Origin: UBA4582 sp964228885
GTDB taxonomy: Bacteria; Pseudomonadota; Gammaproteobacteria; Pseudomonadales; Azotimanducaceae
Direction of reading: 5' to 3'
DNA: 17,344 nucleotides
Assembly (NCBI GenBank): GCA_964228885.1
Contig: CAXRCG010000029.1
Span: forward strand, 1 to 17,344
Shown: positions 1 through 7,583 of the stretch, in pieces
Layout: each line of letters begins with the position of its first letter
How positions within the stretch are numbered: position 1 is the stretch's first letter
The notes under the pieces: generated by a model
Told to the model about the DNA's origin: nothing
What the model saw: the letters and a program-made list of their open reading frames with translations, nothing else
Database searches by the model: none
Translations under genes and position numbers: made by a program

Positions 1-923
1 TAGGCTGCGGATAAGTCAACGTCACTCGCAACACCGCAGGGGTTTGCGTGTTTCACGATGACACAGGTAGGCGTTTCAAAGGAAGCAACACATTCCAGTG
101 CAGCATCTGTATCGGCAATATTGTTAAACGACAGCGCTTTGCCGTGTAACTGAGTCGAATGTCCGATGGTACCGGTTTCCGGTTTCATCTCTGTGTAGAA
201 CGCAGCCGATTGATGAGGGTTTTCACCGTAACGCATTTCCTGTTTTTTCTCATACTGGACCGTCAATGTGTTTGAGTATTCAGCGACTTCGGGTACCCCC
301 TCAGACTGCCCTTCAAACTTGATCGTACCAAGATAATTACTAATCGCAGCATCATATTCAGCAACATGTTCAAACACTTTTCTCGCCAGTCTGAACCGAG
401 TCTCAAGGGAAAGGCACCCATCGTTACCTGCCAACTCTTCGAGCACGCTTGCATAATCTGAGGAATCACAGACGACAGCAACACTGTCAAAATTCTTGGC
501 GGCGGAACGCAACATCGCGGGGCCACCGATGTCGATATTTTCAATTGCATCGACAAGCGTGCAGTCAGGATTAGCCACGGTTTGCTGAAACGGATACAAA
601 TTAACAACGACAAGGTCAATTTCCTCAATGCCCTGCTCTGCCATGACCTTCGCATCAACCCCCGTACCATCACCATTTCGCCTGCCTAGCAGCCCACCGT
701 GTATCAAGGGATGTAAGGTTTTCACGCGCCCATCCATCATCTCCGCAAATCCGGTGTAATCCGATACTTCTCTTACCGCGACTCCAGCGTCAGCAAGCAA
801 CCGATGAGTCCCACCGGTAGAAAGAAACTTTACGCCGTACGATTGAAGTGACATGGCGAACGCTTTTAAACCAGACTTATCCGACACACTCGCGATAGCG
901 GTCCTTATTTTTACGGGTTTCAT
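1..923 (-). CDS. purH: Bifunctional AICAR transformylase / IMP cyclohydrolase PurH (partial, C-terminus off the left edge)
   Basis: Catalyses the last two steps of IMP synthesis in the cytoplasm: formylation of AICAR with 10-formyl-THF, then ring closure to IMP. The 307 residues present start MKPVKIRTAIASVSDKSG and contain the MGS-like cyclohydrolase domain (about 1-150, with STGGTH at 35-40, DGRVKTLHP at 64-72 and NIDIGGPAMLR at 129-139). The beginning of the transformylase domain follows, with RYGENPHQ at 231-238 and the catalytic KHANPCG at 291-297. The family is usually about 520-530 aa, so roughly 40% is missing because of the window edge, not because of a lesion. The ATG at 921-923 gives the standard N-terminus; the ribosome site is weak. 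It lies after fis, as in Pseudomonas-type genomes, but a terminator separates the two, so it probably has its own promoter. Confidence 0.97.
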   Translation of the reverse strand, partial: MKPVKIRTAIASVSDKSGLKAFAMSLQSYGVKFLSTGGTHRLLADAGVAVREVSDYTGFAEMMDGRVKTLHPLIHGGLLGRRNGDGTGVDAKVMAEQGIEEIDLVVVNLYPFQQTVANPDCTLVDAIENIDIGGPAMLRSAAKNFDSVAVVCDSSDYASVLEELAGNDGCLSLETRFRLARKVFEHVAEYDAAISNYLGTIKFEGQSEGVPEVAEYSNTLTVQYEKKQEMRYGENPHQSAAFYTEMKPETGTIGHSTQLHGKALSFNNIADTDAALECVASFETPTCVIVKHANPCGVASDVDLSAA

Positions 924-935
924 ATCTGTAGGCTC

Positions 936-985
936 TTTATAGTGGCAGTCGAGACTGGCTACCGCACCACGCAAAATCACGTGAT
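936..985 (-). promoter_or_regulatory. Candidate purH promoter/operator region
   Basis: This lies between the fis terminator and the purH start. Read on the minus strand it has a TATAAA box (positions 941 to 936), 12 bases before the ATG, and a perfect 10-base palindrome ATCACGTGAT at 976-985. No good -35 hexamer is visible at standard spacing, and the palindrome does not match the E. coli PurR operator. The promoter call rests mainly on the need for one after the terminator. Confidence 0.3.
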
Positions 986-994
986 GTGGAAATA

Positions 995-1020
995 GAAAAA
1001 GGACGGAATTACCGTCCTTT
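995..1020 (-). terminator. Rho-independent terminator of the dusB-fis operon
   Basis: A perfect 9-base stem (AAAGGACGG at 998-1006 against CCGTCCTTT at 1012-1020) encloses a 5-base loop. Read on the minus strand the stem is followed by a short T-rich tail (CCTTTTTC), the expected layout for termination about 115 bases after the fis stop codon. It separates fis from purH. Confidence 0.85.
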
Positions 1021-1134
1021 GAGAATGGCTAATTATGCCACGAGCGCTAGTTATTTTAGAACTGAAAAAAAATCAAGGAACAGTTGCGGTTTGGTCACCT
1101 TTGTTGGCAGATGGGCTTAAGGACCTAGCAGAAT

Positions 1135-1518
1135 TTACAACATGCCATATTTGCGCAGTTTCTTTCGCAAAGTACCCCGATTTAGACCTAGCATTAGCGC
1201 GGTTTTGCTTTGATTATTCTGCGTGGAGTCAAGCACGCTCTGAATCAATGGCGCTTCTACTTCTGAGAGAACCAACTCATATAAGTTGGATATTTCCTCG
1301 TCACCCATCGTAGAGATATACCGCTCAACACATTCGCGCACAGATTCTGCTAGCGTTGTCTGTTCATCCTGCGTCAAAGCACTATCCCGGTTGGCCGTGC
1401 TCATCACGGGGTCTGATGTTGGCTCAGCTTGTTTCGCCGACTCGAATTCCAAATCTGACTCAATACGAACATCTTCACTGAAACCAACAGAGCCATTTAC
1501 TATGTTAGGCGTTCTCAT
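1135..1518 (-). CDS. fis: Nucleoid-associated DNA-binding protein Fis, with a long N-terminus
   Basis: Small dimeric DNA-bending protein that shapes the nucleoid and regulates rRNA, recombination and growth-phase genes. The C-terminal half is clearly Fis: ISNLYELVLSEVEAPL at about 75-90, then the helix-turn-helix, ending with RGTLRKKLRKYGML. The protein is 127 aa against 98 in E. coli, and the surplus (about 29 residues) is an acidic, Ser/Thr-rich N-terminal stretch. The start at 1518 is supported by GGGAG (minus strand, positions 1529 to 1525) six bases upstream. A later ATG (residue 39) would give a near-classical length but lacks that support. It sits 52 bases after dusB, the classical dusB-fis operon in which the two are cotranscribed. 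Confidence 0.95.
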   Translation of the reverse strand: MRTPNIVNGSVGFSEDVRIESDLEFESAKQAEPTSDPVMSTANRDSALTQDEQTTLAESVRECVERYISTMGDEEISNLYELVLSEVEAPLIQSVLDSTQNNQSKTALMLGLNRGTLRKKLRKYGML

Positions 1519-1570
1519 TCTTATCTCCCATTAGCAGCCAGCTCGCGCCTTGCTAGGTATATCAAAAAAC

Positions 1571-2593
1571 CTATTGACCATCACCGGATCTATCACAAAA
1601 GGTTTCCTTGCCGGAAACACGCTCAAACGAGTGCTCAACCATGGCAAGCTGCTCTTCGGTTGTTTCGCATCGGTTGAATGCGCTTTTCACCAACTTTGCC
1701 TCCTCAGGCGTCTTGGAAAAACATTCATTCAGATACCAACCGACGTGCTTTCTCGCAATACGCACACCCATCACATCTCCATAAAAGCAGGAGAGTTCTT
1801 TTATATGTGTGATGAGAACGCTCAATATCTCAGGCAAATTAGGATTTATTTTTACATTCCCTGAATTCAAGAATTGATCCACTTGAGCAGGTAGCCAGGG
1901 CCTCCCTTGTGCGCTTCGCCCAATCATCACGGCATTAGCGCCTGTCGTATTCAATACCCATCTGGCTTTCTCCGGACTATTAATATCACCGTTCGCTACA
2001 ACCGGAAGATCAATCGCTTCCACGACTTCTTTTATCGCTTGATAATTCACCTCACCATCGAACTTGTCTGCTCTCGTTCGGCCGTGGACAGTAATCAACT
2101 GAATCCCGCATTTCTCAGCAATTTGCGCAATTTTCACTGCATTTTGTTGATCCCGAGACCAGCCAAGGCGGATTTTGAGTGTGACAGGCACCGACACAGC
2201 ATTGACGGTTGCAGACAATATCTGTTCAACGAGCACCTCATCCTTCATCAGCGCAGAGCCTGCTGCTTTTCGGCAAACTTTTTTCGCGGGACAGCCCATG
2301 TTGATGTCGATAATAGCGGCCCCCTGCTCAGCGTTGAAAGCTGCAGCTTCAGCCATCATGTCTGGCTCAGCACCAGCAATTTGTACCCATCTTGGGCCGG
2401 CTTCACCTTCAAAACGCTGGCGGTTTTTTGATTTGGAGGTTTCCCAAAGACTCGCATCACTGGTTAACATCTCGGAAACTAACCAATGCGCCCCAAAACT
2501 CCGGCACATTTTTCGAAAAGGTTGATCGGTTACACCCGCCATCGGGGCGACAATGACGCGACTCTCGTGCAGGTGGGGGCCAATCCTCAGCAT
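1571..2593 (-). CDS. dusB: tRNA-dihydrouridine synthase B
   Basis: FMN- and NADPH-dependent enzyme that reduces specific uridines in the tRNA D-loop to dihydrouridine. The 340-residue protein starts MLRIGPHLHESRVIVAPMAG. It shows the flavin-binding APMAGVTDQPFR near the start and the catalytic-Cys motif NMGCPAKKV at about 98-106. VTLKIRLGW, the ITVHGRTR loop, VVANGDI and GANAVMIGRSAQGRPW of the TIM barrel follow, then the helical tRNA-binding C-terminal domain. An in-frame stop lies about 11 codons upstream, so this start is favoured, although no clear Shine-Dalgarno is visible. The C-terminal tail (KETFCDRSGDGQ) is slightly longer than in E. coli DusB (about 321 aa). It lies 95 bases after the DUF3426 gene and 52 before fis. 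Confidence 0.96.
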   Translation of the reverse strand: MLRIGPHLHESRVIVAPMAGVTDQPFRKMCRSFGAHWLVSEMLTSDASLWETSKSKNRQRFEGEAGPRWVQIAGAEPDMMAEAAAFNAEQGAAIIDINMGCPAKKVCRKAAGSALMKDEVLVEQILSATVNAVSVPVTLKIRLGWSRDQQNAVKIAQIAEKCGIQLITVHGRTRADKFDGEVNYQAIKEVVEAIDLPVVANGDINSPEKARWVLNTTGANAVMIGRSAQGRPWLPAQVDQFLNSGNVKINPNLPEILSVLITHIKELSCFYGDVMGVRIARKHVGWYLNECFSKTPEEAKLVKSAFNRCETTEEQLAMVEHSFERVSGKETFCDRSGDGQ

Positions 2594-2654
2594 TGTTCTA
2601 TCAGGTTGAAAAAGTGTGGGCGAGCATCATATCAGCAGGAAGATCTACACTACC

Positions 2655-2672
2655 AGCTTCATCGATGAAGCT
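2655..2672. repeat. 18-base perfect palindrome between the DUF3426 gene and dusB
   Basis: AGCTTCATCGATGAAGCT reads identically on both strands and could form a 7-bp hairpin with a TCGA loop, or be bound by a dimeric regulator. It lies 62 bases upstream of the dusB start, in the 95-base gap. There is no T-run after it on either strand, so it is not an intrinsic terminator. Confidence 0.6.
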
Positions 2673-2688
2673 AAGAATGTCTTTGTGA

Positions 2689-3969
2689 CTAAATAGCCGG
2701 TACAGCTTCAAGCGCGTAACCAAAAGCATTTTCGCCTGGATCAACTATTTCCAGCCCAAGGCGCACCTCAGTAAGCGCTGGAATAAACCTTAACCCCACC
2801 ATTTCCCCACCAAGATATTCTTTCGGTAAAAACCTACGAGTAGCAATAACCAGATTGTTAATATCTGTGAATTTCATTTCCAATAAAGGAAATGATTGAC
2901 GATAAGCAGACGTATTTCTGATAATCGCGTCAACCAACAAGGCACGCTCAGTCTCTGGATGAACACGAACGACAAGTTCGGTTGTTTCGATAGCAGACAC
3001 ATCCTCAAATACGGGCAAATTACATTCAACGTAGTTGCAAAAAAAAGCGTAGTAAGGCCGCAGTTTTGGATCTTGAGCCAGCAGTTCTACATTCACCGAA
3101 GCAAACTGAATGACAAAGACCAGCCCTAACAATAATGCGCCAACAAACCATCTCAAGAAGTGAGATCTAGCGGTATCTTGATACTCCCCCACGATTTCGT
3201 CAGCCGCTACCGCTTCAAGCTGTATTTCAGGAACATCCTCCAGAGTCGACGGTTCCTTATCCGGCTCACCGAGCGGCGATGACTTGTCTAACGCATGAAC
3301 TTCAGCGTCGGCATTGAAATCGGGGATTCGATCGCGTCTGGGGTCTGACTTCTCTCCGAGTTCAGGCCCGGCACCAAAGGTCCCTCCCACCGCCAAAGTT
3401 TTGTTCGATCTATCATCTAGAAAGACGGTAACGACTTCAGGTACCGCCAGATCAGCGTTGGTTACATCAATCTCAACTTCTGTATTTTTTTCAGCTTCCT
3501 GATCAGGCGAAACTCCCGTTGTGGGCTCCGTGTTGCGATCATCTCTCTTCAAGACCTTTAACTGTTCATCTGGCCTTGCGCCATAAGGGCCGGAGACACT
3601 AACAATTTCGGCTTGATATCTCGGCGCTTGAGAAACCGAATTTTCTGATTCGGACGATTTAGGTTCTAATGGGGAGATGGCTTGATCTACCTGCAAACTT
3701 TCAGTTTGCCCTTCATCCCAGCCCGAGGACACTGAAGTCTGGTTATCGGCTTGTTCAGCCACATCATTTATGGCGGCGCTTGCACGTTCACTGATAACCT
3801 CTGCTTCGCTGGCAGATAGGGCTGTTTCCTGCAGATAATCATTTGCAGCAAACACCTGAAGACAAGCACCGCAGCGAACAGCGCCGTGAGCCGCTGCAAG
3901 CTGGGTTTCGGAAACACGAAAAGTCATTTCACACGTCGGGCAACGGCAAACAAAGCCAGCCTCAACCAT
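2689..3969 (-). CDS. Zinc-ribbon (MJ0042-type) DUF3426 single-pass membrane protein
   Basis: Function unknown. The protein (426 aa from this start) has an N-terminal zinc ribbon with C10-x2-C13 and C33-x2-C36 (RCPTC and RCGAC), the MJ0042-type finger. A long acidic, low-complexity linker (about 45-265), one membrane segment (about 273-291, WFVGALLLGLVFVIQFA) and a DUF3426 domain of about 130 residues, probably periplasmic, follow. I chose the ATG at 3967-3969 over an upstream in-frame start at 4026. It sits directly before the finger, overlaps the prmA stop by one base (TGATG), and has AGAGGA about nine bases upstream. The same gene follows prmA in Pseudomonas. With a cytosolic finger and an external domain it might be a regulator or an envelope adaptor, but nothing in the sequence decides this. 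Confidence 0.9.
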   Translation of the reverse strand: MVEAGFVCRCPTCEMTFRVSETQLAAAHGAVRCGACLQVFAANDYLQETALSASEAEVISERASAAINDVAEQADNQTSVSSGWDEGQTESLQVDQAISPLEPKSSESENSVSQAPRYQAEIVSVSGPYGARPDEQLKVLKRDDRNTEPTTGVSPDQEAEKNTEVEIDVTNADLAVPEVVTVFLDDRSNKTLAVGGTFGAGPELGEKSDPRRDRIPDFNADAEVHALDKSSPLGEPDKEPSTLEDVPEIQLEAVAADEIVGEYQDTARSHFLRWFVGALLLGLVFVIQFASVNVELLAQDPKLRPYYAFFCNYVECNLPVFEDVSAIETTELVVRVHPETERALLVDAIIRNTSAYRQSFPLLEMKFTDINNLVIATRRFLPKEYLGGEMVGLRFIPALTEVRLGLEIVDPGENAFGYALEAVPAI

Positions 3970-4886
3970 CAGCTTCGATCCTCTTCTAAAAGAGCAGTAG
4001 ACCGAGTCGCAGCCAGACAAACCCAACCGTCCATTTCTGTTTCCGCGTAAAACACCAGCCCAAGCGCTTCATAAGCCGCCTTCACCCAAGACTTTTGACC
4101 GACCATAACACCAGACAACACAATGTGAGCACTCGGATTCATTAGGTCTGTCAATGTCCCAGAAAGGTCAATTAGGGGCTGAGCCAAAATGTTCGCGATG
4201 ACCACGTCATAAGTATCGTCGTAGTCGCCTCTTGGAAGTTCTGGAAGAATTTTGCTAGCCACACCATTTCGCTTTGCATTTTCAATGGTTGCATCCACTG
4301 CTTGTTGGTCGTTGTCTATCGCGGCGACTTTTCCGGCACCCAGTAAGAGCGCCGCAATTCCCAATATTCCTGAACCGCAACCAAAGTCCATGACTGACTG
4401 CTTGGGTTTGATGTGCTCATCCAGCCACGACAGGCACAAATGAGTCGTCGCATGGGTACCAGTACCAAAGGCAAGTCCCGGATCTAGTTTCATCACAACA
4501 GCGTTATCCTCTTCAACTTCGTGATTAGAGGGGCACACCCACAACCTTCGGCCAAACTGCATGGGTTCGAATCGATTCAACCACTCTCGCTCCCAAATTT
4601 TGTCACCAAGTGTTTCCGCATAGAGAAACCGAAAATCCGTATCCGCTAAGGCAGCTTTTATTTTTGTCACATTAACGTCGTCCGCAAATAAACCCGTGAC
4701 TGTCACTTGTTCCCAAACAGGTGTTTCCCCCGGACCAGGTTCAAATATCGGTTTATCCTCTGCATCAACAACGGTGACTGAGACAGCGCCATGGTCCCAG
4801 AAGAATGTTTCCAGAACGTTTAACGGGTCACCGTGCTCGCCTGAAGCCATGGTAGAAGTGCCTGCTGCAATCGTTTTCCATGGCAT
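3969..4886 (-). CDS. prmA: Ribosomal protein L11 methyltransferase PrmA
   Basis: SAM-dependent enzyme that methylates ribosomal protein L11 on several amino groups. The N-terminal substrate-recognition domain (about 1-65) has the typical MPWKTI start, the AVSVTVVDAED segment and FEPGPGETPVWE. The catalytic domain carries LDPGLAFGTGTHATT at 134-148 and the SAM-binding motif DFGCGSGILG at 167-176, then the NPP-like loop VIANILAQPL. The length is 305 aa against about 293 in E. coli. The ATG overlaps the accC stop codon by one base (TGATG), and its own stop overlaps the next start in the same way, so translation is probably coupled across three genes. Confidence 0.97.
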   Translation of the reverse strand: MPWKTIAAGTSTMASGEHGDPLNVLETFFWDHGAVSVTVVDAEDKPIFEPGPGETPVWEQVTVTGLFADDVNVTKIKAALADTDFRFLYAETLGDKIWEREWLNRFEPMQFGRRLWVCPSNHEVEEDNAVVMKLDPGLAFGTGTHATTHLCLSWLDEHIKPKQSVMDFGCGSGILGIAALLLGAGKVAAIDNDQQAVDATIENAKRNGVASKILPELPRGDYDDTYDVVIANILAQPLIDLSGTLTDLMNPSAHIVLSGVMVGQKSWVKAAYEALGLVFYAETEMDGWVCLAATRSTALLEEDRS

Positions 4887-6256
4887 CAGCGGGCGCCTCC
4901 AGCGGTTTGTTCTAGTGTCAATTCGCGCTTTACAAACTCGGTTACAAATTCTGTCGACATCCTATTTTCAATAAATTCCGGCGTTGCAAGAATTCGACGG
5001 AGTAGATCGCGATTAATACTGATCCCTTCAATCACAGTTTCCTCAAGCCCACAGTCAAGTCTGCGGCGCGCGGTTTCCCTGTTCTTACCCCATGCGATAA
5101 CCTTTGCGATGAGCGAGTCATAATGATGAGGGACTCGGTACCCGGAGAACAAGTGAGAATCAACTCTTATGCCCGGACCTCCGGGAGGATTGTAACTACT
5201 AACTAACCCCGGAGACGGCAGAAAATCATCGTTTTCCGCATTAATCCTACATTCAATGGCGGTTCCACTGAATGCGATATCACCTTGGGTATAAGGAAGT
5301 CGATGATTTAGCGCAACAAACAATTGCGCCTCAACGATATCCAGTCCGGTGATCAGTTCGCTAACCGGGTGCTCAACCTGCAATCTGGTATTCATTTCAA
5401 TAAAATGAAACTTGCCTTCGTCATATAAAAACTCAAGCGTTCCAGCATTGCGGTACTTAATCGCAGACATTGCTTTCACGCATTTTTCTGCAAGTCTATT
5501 GAGTAAGTCAGCATCAATACCCGGCGCAGGTGCTTCTTCGATCAATTTTTGAAATCGCCTTTGGGTGGAGCACTCCCTGGTGCCGAAATGCAGCACATTA
5601 CCTTCCCCGTCACCAAGAACCTGAACCTCTATGTGTCGCGCCTTAGGAATATATTTTTCAATATAAAATGCACTCTCACCGAAACTTGCCAGTGCTTCGG
5701 CCTGAGCTTCAGAAATGGCCGTCTTCAATTGAGCGACATCGTGAACGACCCGCATACCTCTGCCACCACCACCAAAGGATGCTTTGATGCATATTGGCAA
5801 ACCTAAATCGTCTACCAGAGAGGCTACTTCTGCGGCCCCAACCTCTCCTCTGGAACCATCAACAACCGTTAAACCAAGACCCGCGACCGTCGTCCTAGCA
5901 ACCGCCTTGTCACCCATCATCTCAATATGTTCAGCCGTTGGTCCAACAAATCGCATGTTAGCGGTTGCAACAGCTTCAGCAAATTCTTCGCTTTCAGATA
6001 GAAACCCATAACCAGGATGGATCATTGTGCACCCGCTTATCTGGGCAGCGGATATCATCGCCGGAATGTTAAGGTAATCCTGTCGACCGATACAGATTTT
6101 CTGATCAGCCAAATCCAGGTAACGAGCCTCCGCATCTACCTTTGTGTAAGCGGCGACCGACTCGATACCTAATTGTTTGCAGGCACGTAAAAGTCTGACC
6201 GCAATTTCACCTCGATTGGCGATCAACAATCTCTGTGTCGTCTCGGAACTACTCAT
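4886..6256 (-). CDS. accC: Acetyl-CoA carboxylase, biotin carboxylase subunit
   Basis: ATP-grasp enzyme that carboxylates the biotin on AccB with bicarbonate, the first half-reaction of malonyl-CoA formation for fatty-acid synthesis. The 456-residue protein starts MSSSETTQRLLIANRGEIAV. It shows the N-terminal preATP-grasp fold (IHPGYGFLSE at 79-88), the glycine-rich loop GGGGRGMRVV at 162-171, the active-site GTRECSTQRRFQKLIEE at about 225-241, and EMNTRLQVEHPVSE. All key regions are intact and the length is normal (about 449). It lies 57 bases after accB in the usual accBC operon. The gap holds a 10-base palindrome (CCAAATTTGG, 6266-6275) and no strong Shine-Dalgarno, so accC may depend partly on coupling to accB. 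Confidence 0.98.
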   Translation of the reverse strand: MSSSETTQRLLIANRGEIAVRLLRACKQLGIESVAAYTKVDAEARYLDLADQKICIGRQDYLNIPAMISAAQISGCTMIHPGYGFLSESEEFAEAVATANMRFVGPTAEHIEMMGDKAVARTTVAGLGLTVVDGSRGEVGAAEVASLVDDLGLPICIKASFGGGGRGMRVVHDVAQLKTAISEAQAEALASFGESAFYIEKYIPKARHIEVQVLGDGEGNVLHFGTRECSTQRRFQKLIEEAPAPGIDADLLNRLAEKCVKAMSAIKYRNAGTLEFLYDEGKFHFIEMNTRLQVEHPVSELITGLDIVEAQLFVALNHRLPYTQGDIAFSGTAIECRINAENDDFLPSPGLVSSYNPPGGPGIRVDSHLFSGYRVPHHYDSLIAKVIAWGKNRETARRRLDCGLEETVIEGISINRDLLRRILATPEFIENRMSTEFVTEFVKRELTLEQTAGGAR

Positions 6257-6313
6257 TTATTGCGACCAAATTTGGCAAGAAGACAAACCTAAACCGTATG
6301 AAGGACCTTGATA

Positions 6314-6892
6314 TCAGGACGCTGACTTAATAACAAAAAGCGGCTGGTCATATTCAACCCCACTTGCATTTTCCACCAACACCGCCTCAAGTATGCCCGT
6401 ATGTTCAGACGTGATGTGATTCATCATTTTCATCGATTCAATTATGCAGAGCGTATCACCTTGCTTAATCTGCGCACCTTTCGTCACAAACGGCGCAGCA
6501 TCAGGATCAGGCGCTTGATAAAAAGTCCCAACCATCGGCGCTGTGACAGTTGCGTGTCCTTGCGCATGCTCAGGTGTCACCAAATCAGATGAACGAACAG
6601 CTCCGCGCGGCCTGATCGTTGGCGCATTGACGAAACCACTAGTATGAGCATTTACGTCTGTAACAACCCTGCGCGCGACCTTCGGCGCAAGTCTGCGACC
6701 GGACACCGAGGCTTGGGTAGCTTGAGCGGTATCCGAAACAACATACTGCGGAGCAGAGGCAATCATCGACGTAGCGCTTTCCTTGCTTGCTCTGGATATT
6801 CGAACGGAATCTTCCCCTTCTTTAATCTCGATTTCACCAAGATCAGACTCCTGCATCATTTCAATCAACTTCTTTACTTTTCGAATATCCAA
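6314..6892 (-). CDS. accB: Acetyl-CoA carboxylase biotin carboxyl carrier protein (BCCP), TTG start
   Basis: Carries the biotin that shuttles the carboxyl group between AccC and AccAD. The start is TTG at 6892-6890, giving 192 aa beginning (M)DIRKVKKLIEMMQE. This matches the universal BCCP N-terminus, and AGGAG lies exactly eight bases upstream. A longer reading from an upstream in-frame codon adds 12 residues with no family resemblance and would run through the Shine-Dalgarno. Features are the N-terminal helical AccC-binding region (EIEIKEGEDSVRISR), a low-complexity linker, and the C-terminal biotinyl domain (APMVGTFYQAPDPDA). The biotin-accepting lysine is in ESMKMMNH, a slightly unusual form of EAMKMM. 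The gene is followed by accC. Confidence 0.96.
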   Translation of the reverse strand: MDIRKVKKLIEMMQESDLGEIEIKEGEDSVRISRASKESATSMIASAPQYVVSDTAQATQASVSGRRLAPKVARRVVTDVNAHTSGFVNAPTIRPRGAVRSSDLVTPEHAQGHATVTAPMVGTFYQAPDPDAAPFVTKGAQIKQGDTLCIIESMKMMNHITSEHTGILEAVLVENASGVEYDQPLFVIKSAS

Positions 6893-6900
6893 CTTAAATG

Positions 6901-6905
6901 CTCCT
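6901..6905 (-). promoter_or_regulatory. Shine-Dalgarno that fixes the accB TTG start
   Basis: CTCCT on the plus strand is AGGAG on the minus strand, eight bases before the TTG at 6892. No ATG or GTG lies at comparable spacing in frame, so this element decides the start. A TTG start is a known way to hold down expression. Confidence 0.8.
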
Positions 6906-7027
6906 AGAAAAGGTAAATATTGCTGCACATATTAACTCAACACAAATTTCATTTTTTAAGAAATTACACCACTTTTATCTATTTTTTTTGCGACATTTCT
7001 CGGAGAACTCAAAAAAGCCGATAAAAA

Positions 7028-7480
7028 TCACATTTTCCGCACTATTGTGCGTTTTTGCGGCGGATAACAGAGTCCAGCATCTGCGCACCCCTGATATTGA
7101 ACAATCATCTCGAAATTCCCAGGATTTACTGGCACGTTTACTTCTAATTCACCGTAATAGGTTTCGACATCTCCAAAGTACTCGTCATGTTTCTGCTTTC
7201 CGTTCGGCAGAGAAACAACGATCGTCCGAGTATCATCCGTATCGGTTTTGACCCTGAACAAAAGTTGATGTTTGTACAAGTAATATTCTGGCGCTATTTG
7301 CCACCTTACGAGGACGTCCTGCCCGCTGGTCAGGCTGGACATTTTAAAGGCTTTATCAACCTCAAGAAAAACGGGGCCTCCGAACCCTCCGAATCTCTGC
7401 AACGAAGTCTCGGCTGTGCATATTTTCGACGTCATCATGAATGCTATGACGCAAACTAATTTTGTCACTCGAGTTGGCAT
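7028..7480 (-). CDS. Stand-alone DsbD N-terminal domain (periplasmic thiol-disulfide protein)
   Basis: The protein matches only the periplasmic alpha (nDsbD) domain of the thiol:disulfide interchange protein DsbD, which in the full enzyme passes electrons to DsbC and CcmG. From the ATG at 7478-7480 it is 150 aa with a Sec-type signal (about 1-23, KLVCVIAFMMTSKICTA). The immunoglobulin-like domain follows (FLEVDKAF, YYLYKHQLLF, KHDEYFGDVETYYGELEV), then the redox pair C132 and C138 in QGCADAGLCYPP. It stops 12 residues later. The eight-helix membrane domain and the C-terminal thioredoxin domain are absent, and only 135 bases separate it from accB, so they do not lie downstream. A TTG three codons upstream is possible but sits almost on the AGGA. 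In Pseudomonas the full-length dsbD occupies this place. Whether this is a functional single-domain protein or a degraded dsbD cannot be told, although the clean signal and intact cysteines favour function. Confidence 0.85.
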   Translation of the reverse strand: MPTRVTKLVCVIAFMMTSKICTAETSLQRFGGFGGPVFLEVDKAFKMSSLTSGQDVLVRWQIAPEYYLYKHQLLFRVKTDTDDTRTIVVSLPNGKQKHDEYFGDVETYYGELEVNVPVNPGNFEMIVQYQGCADAGLCYPPQKRTIVRKM

Positions 7481-7583
7481 TAGACGCAAGTTCCTGTATT
7501 TATCTCTATACGCATATAAACTTTATTCATTTAACTAACGGCACCCCTCTAAAAATTCGACAGTGAACTATTCCACACACTTT

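Noticed and set aside
3970..4026. Longer DUF3426 start adding 19 residues
   Set aside because: It overlaps prmA deeply, has no family resemblance, and the TGATG-coupled ATG with a Shine-Dalgarno fits better.
6929..7027. Rest of dsbD or aroQ hidden by a frameshift between accB and the DsbD-domain gene
   Set aside because: The gap is only about 135 bases and AT-rich with homopolymers, with no DsbD membrane-domain or AroQ motifs in any frame.
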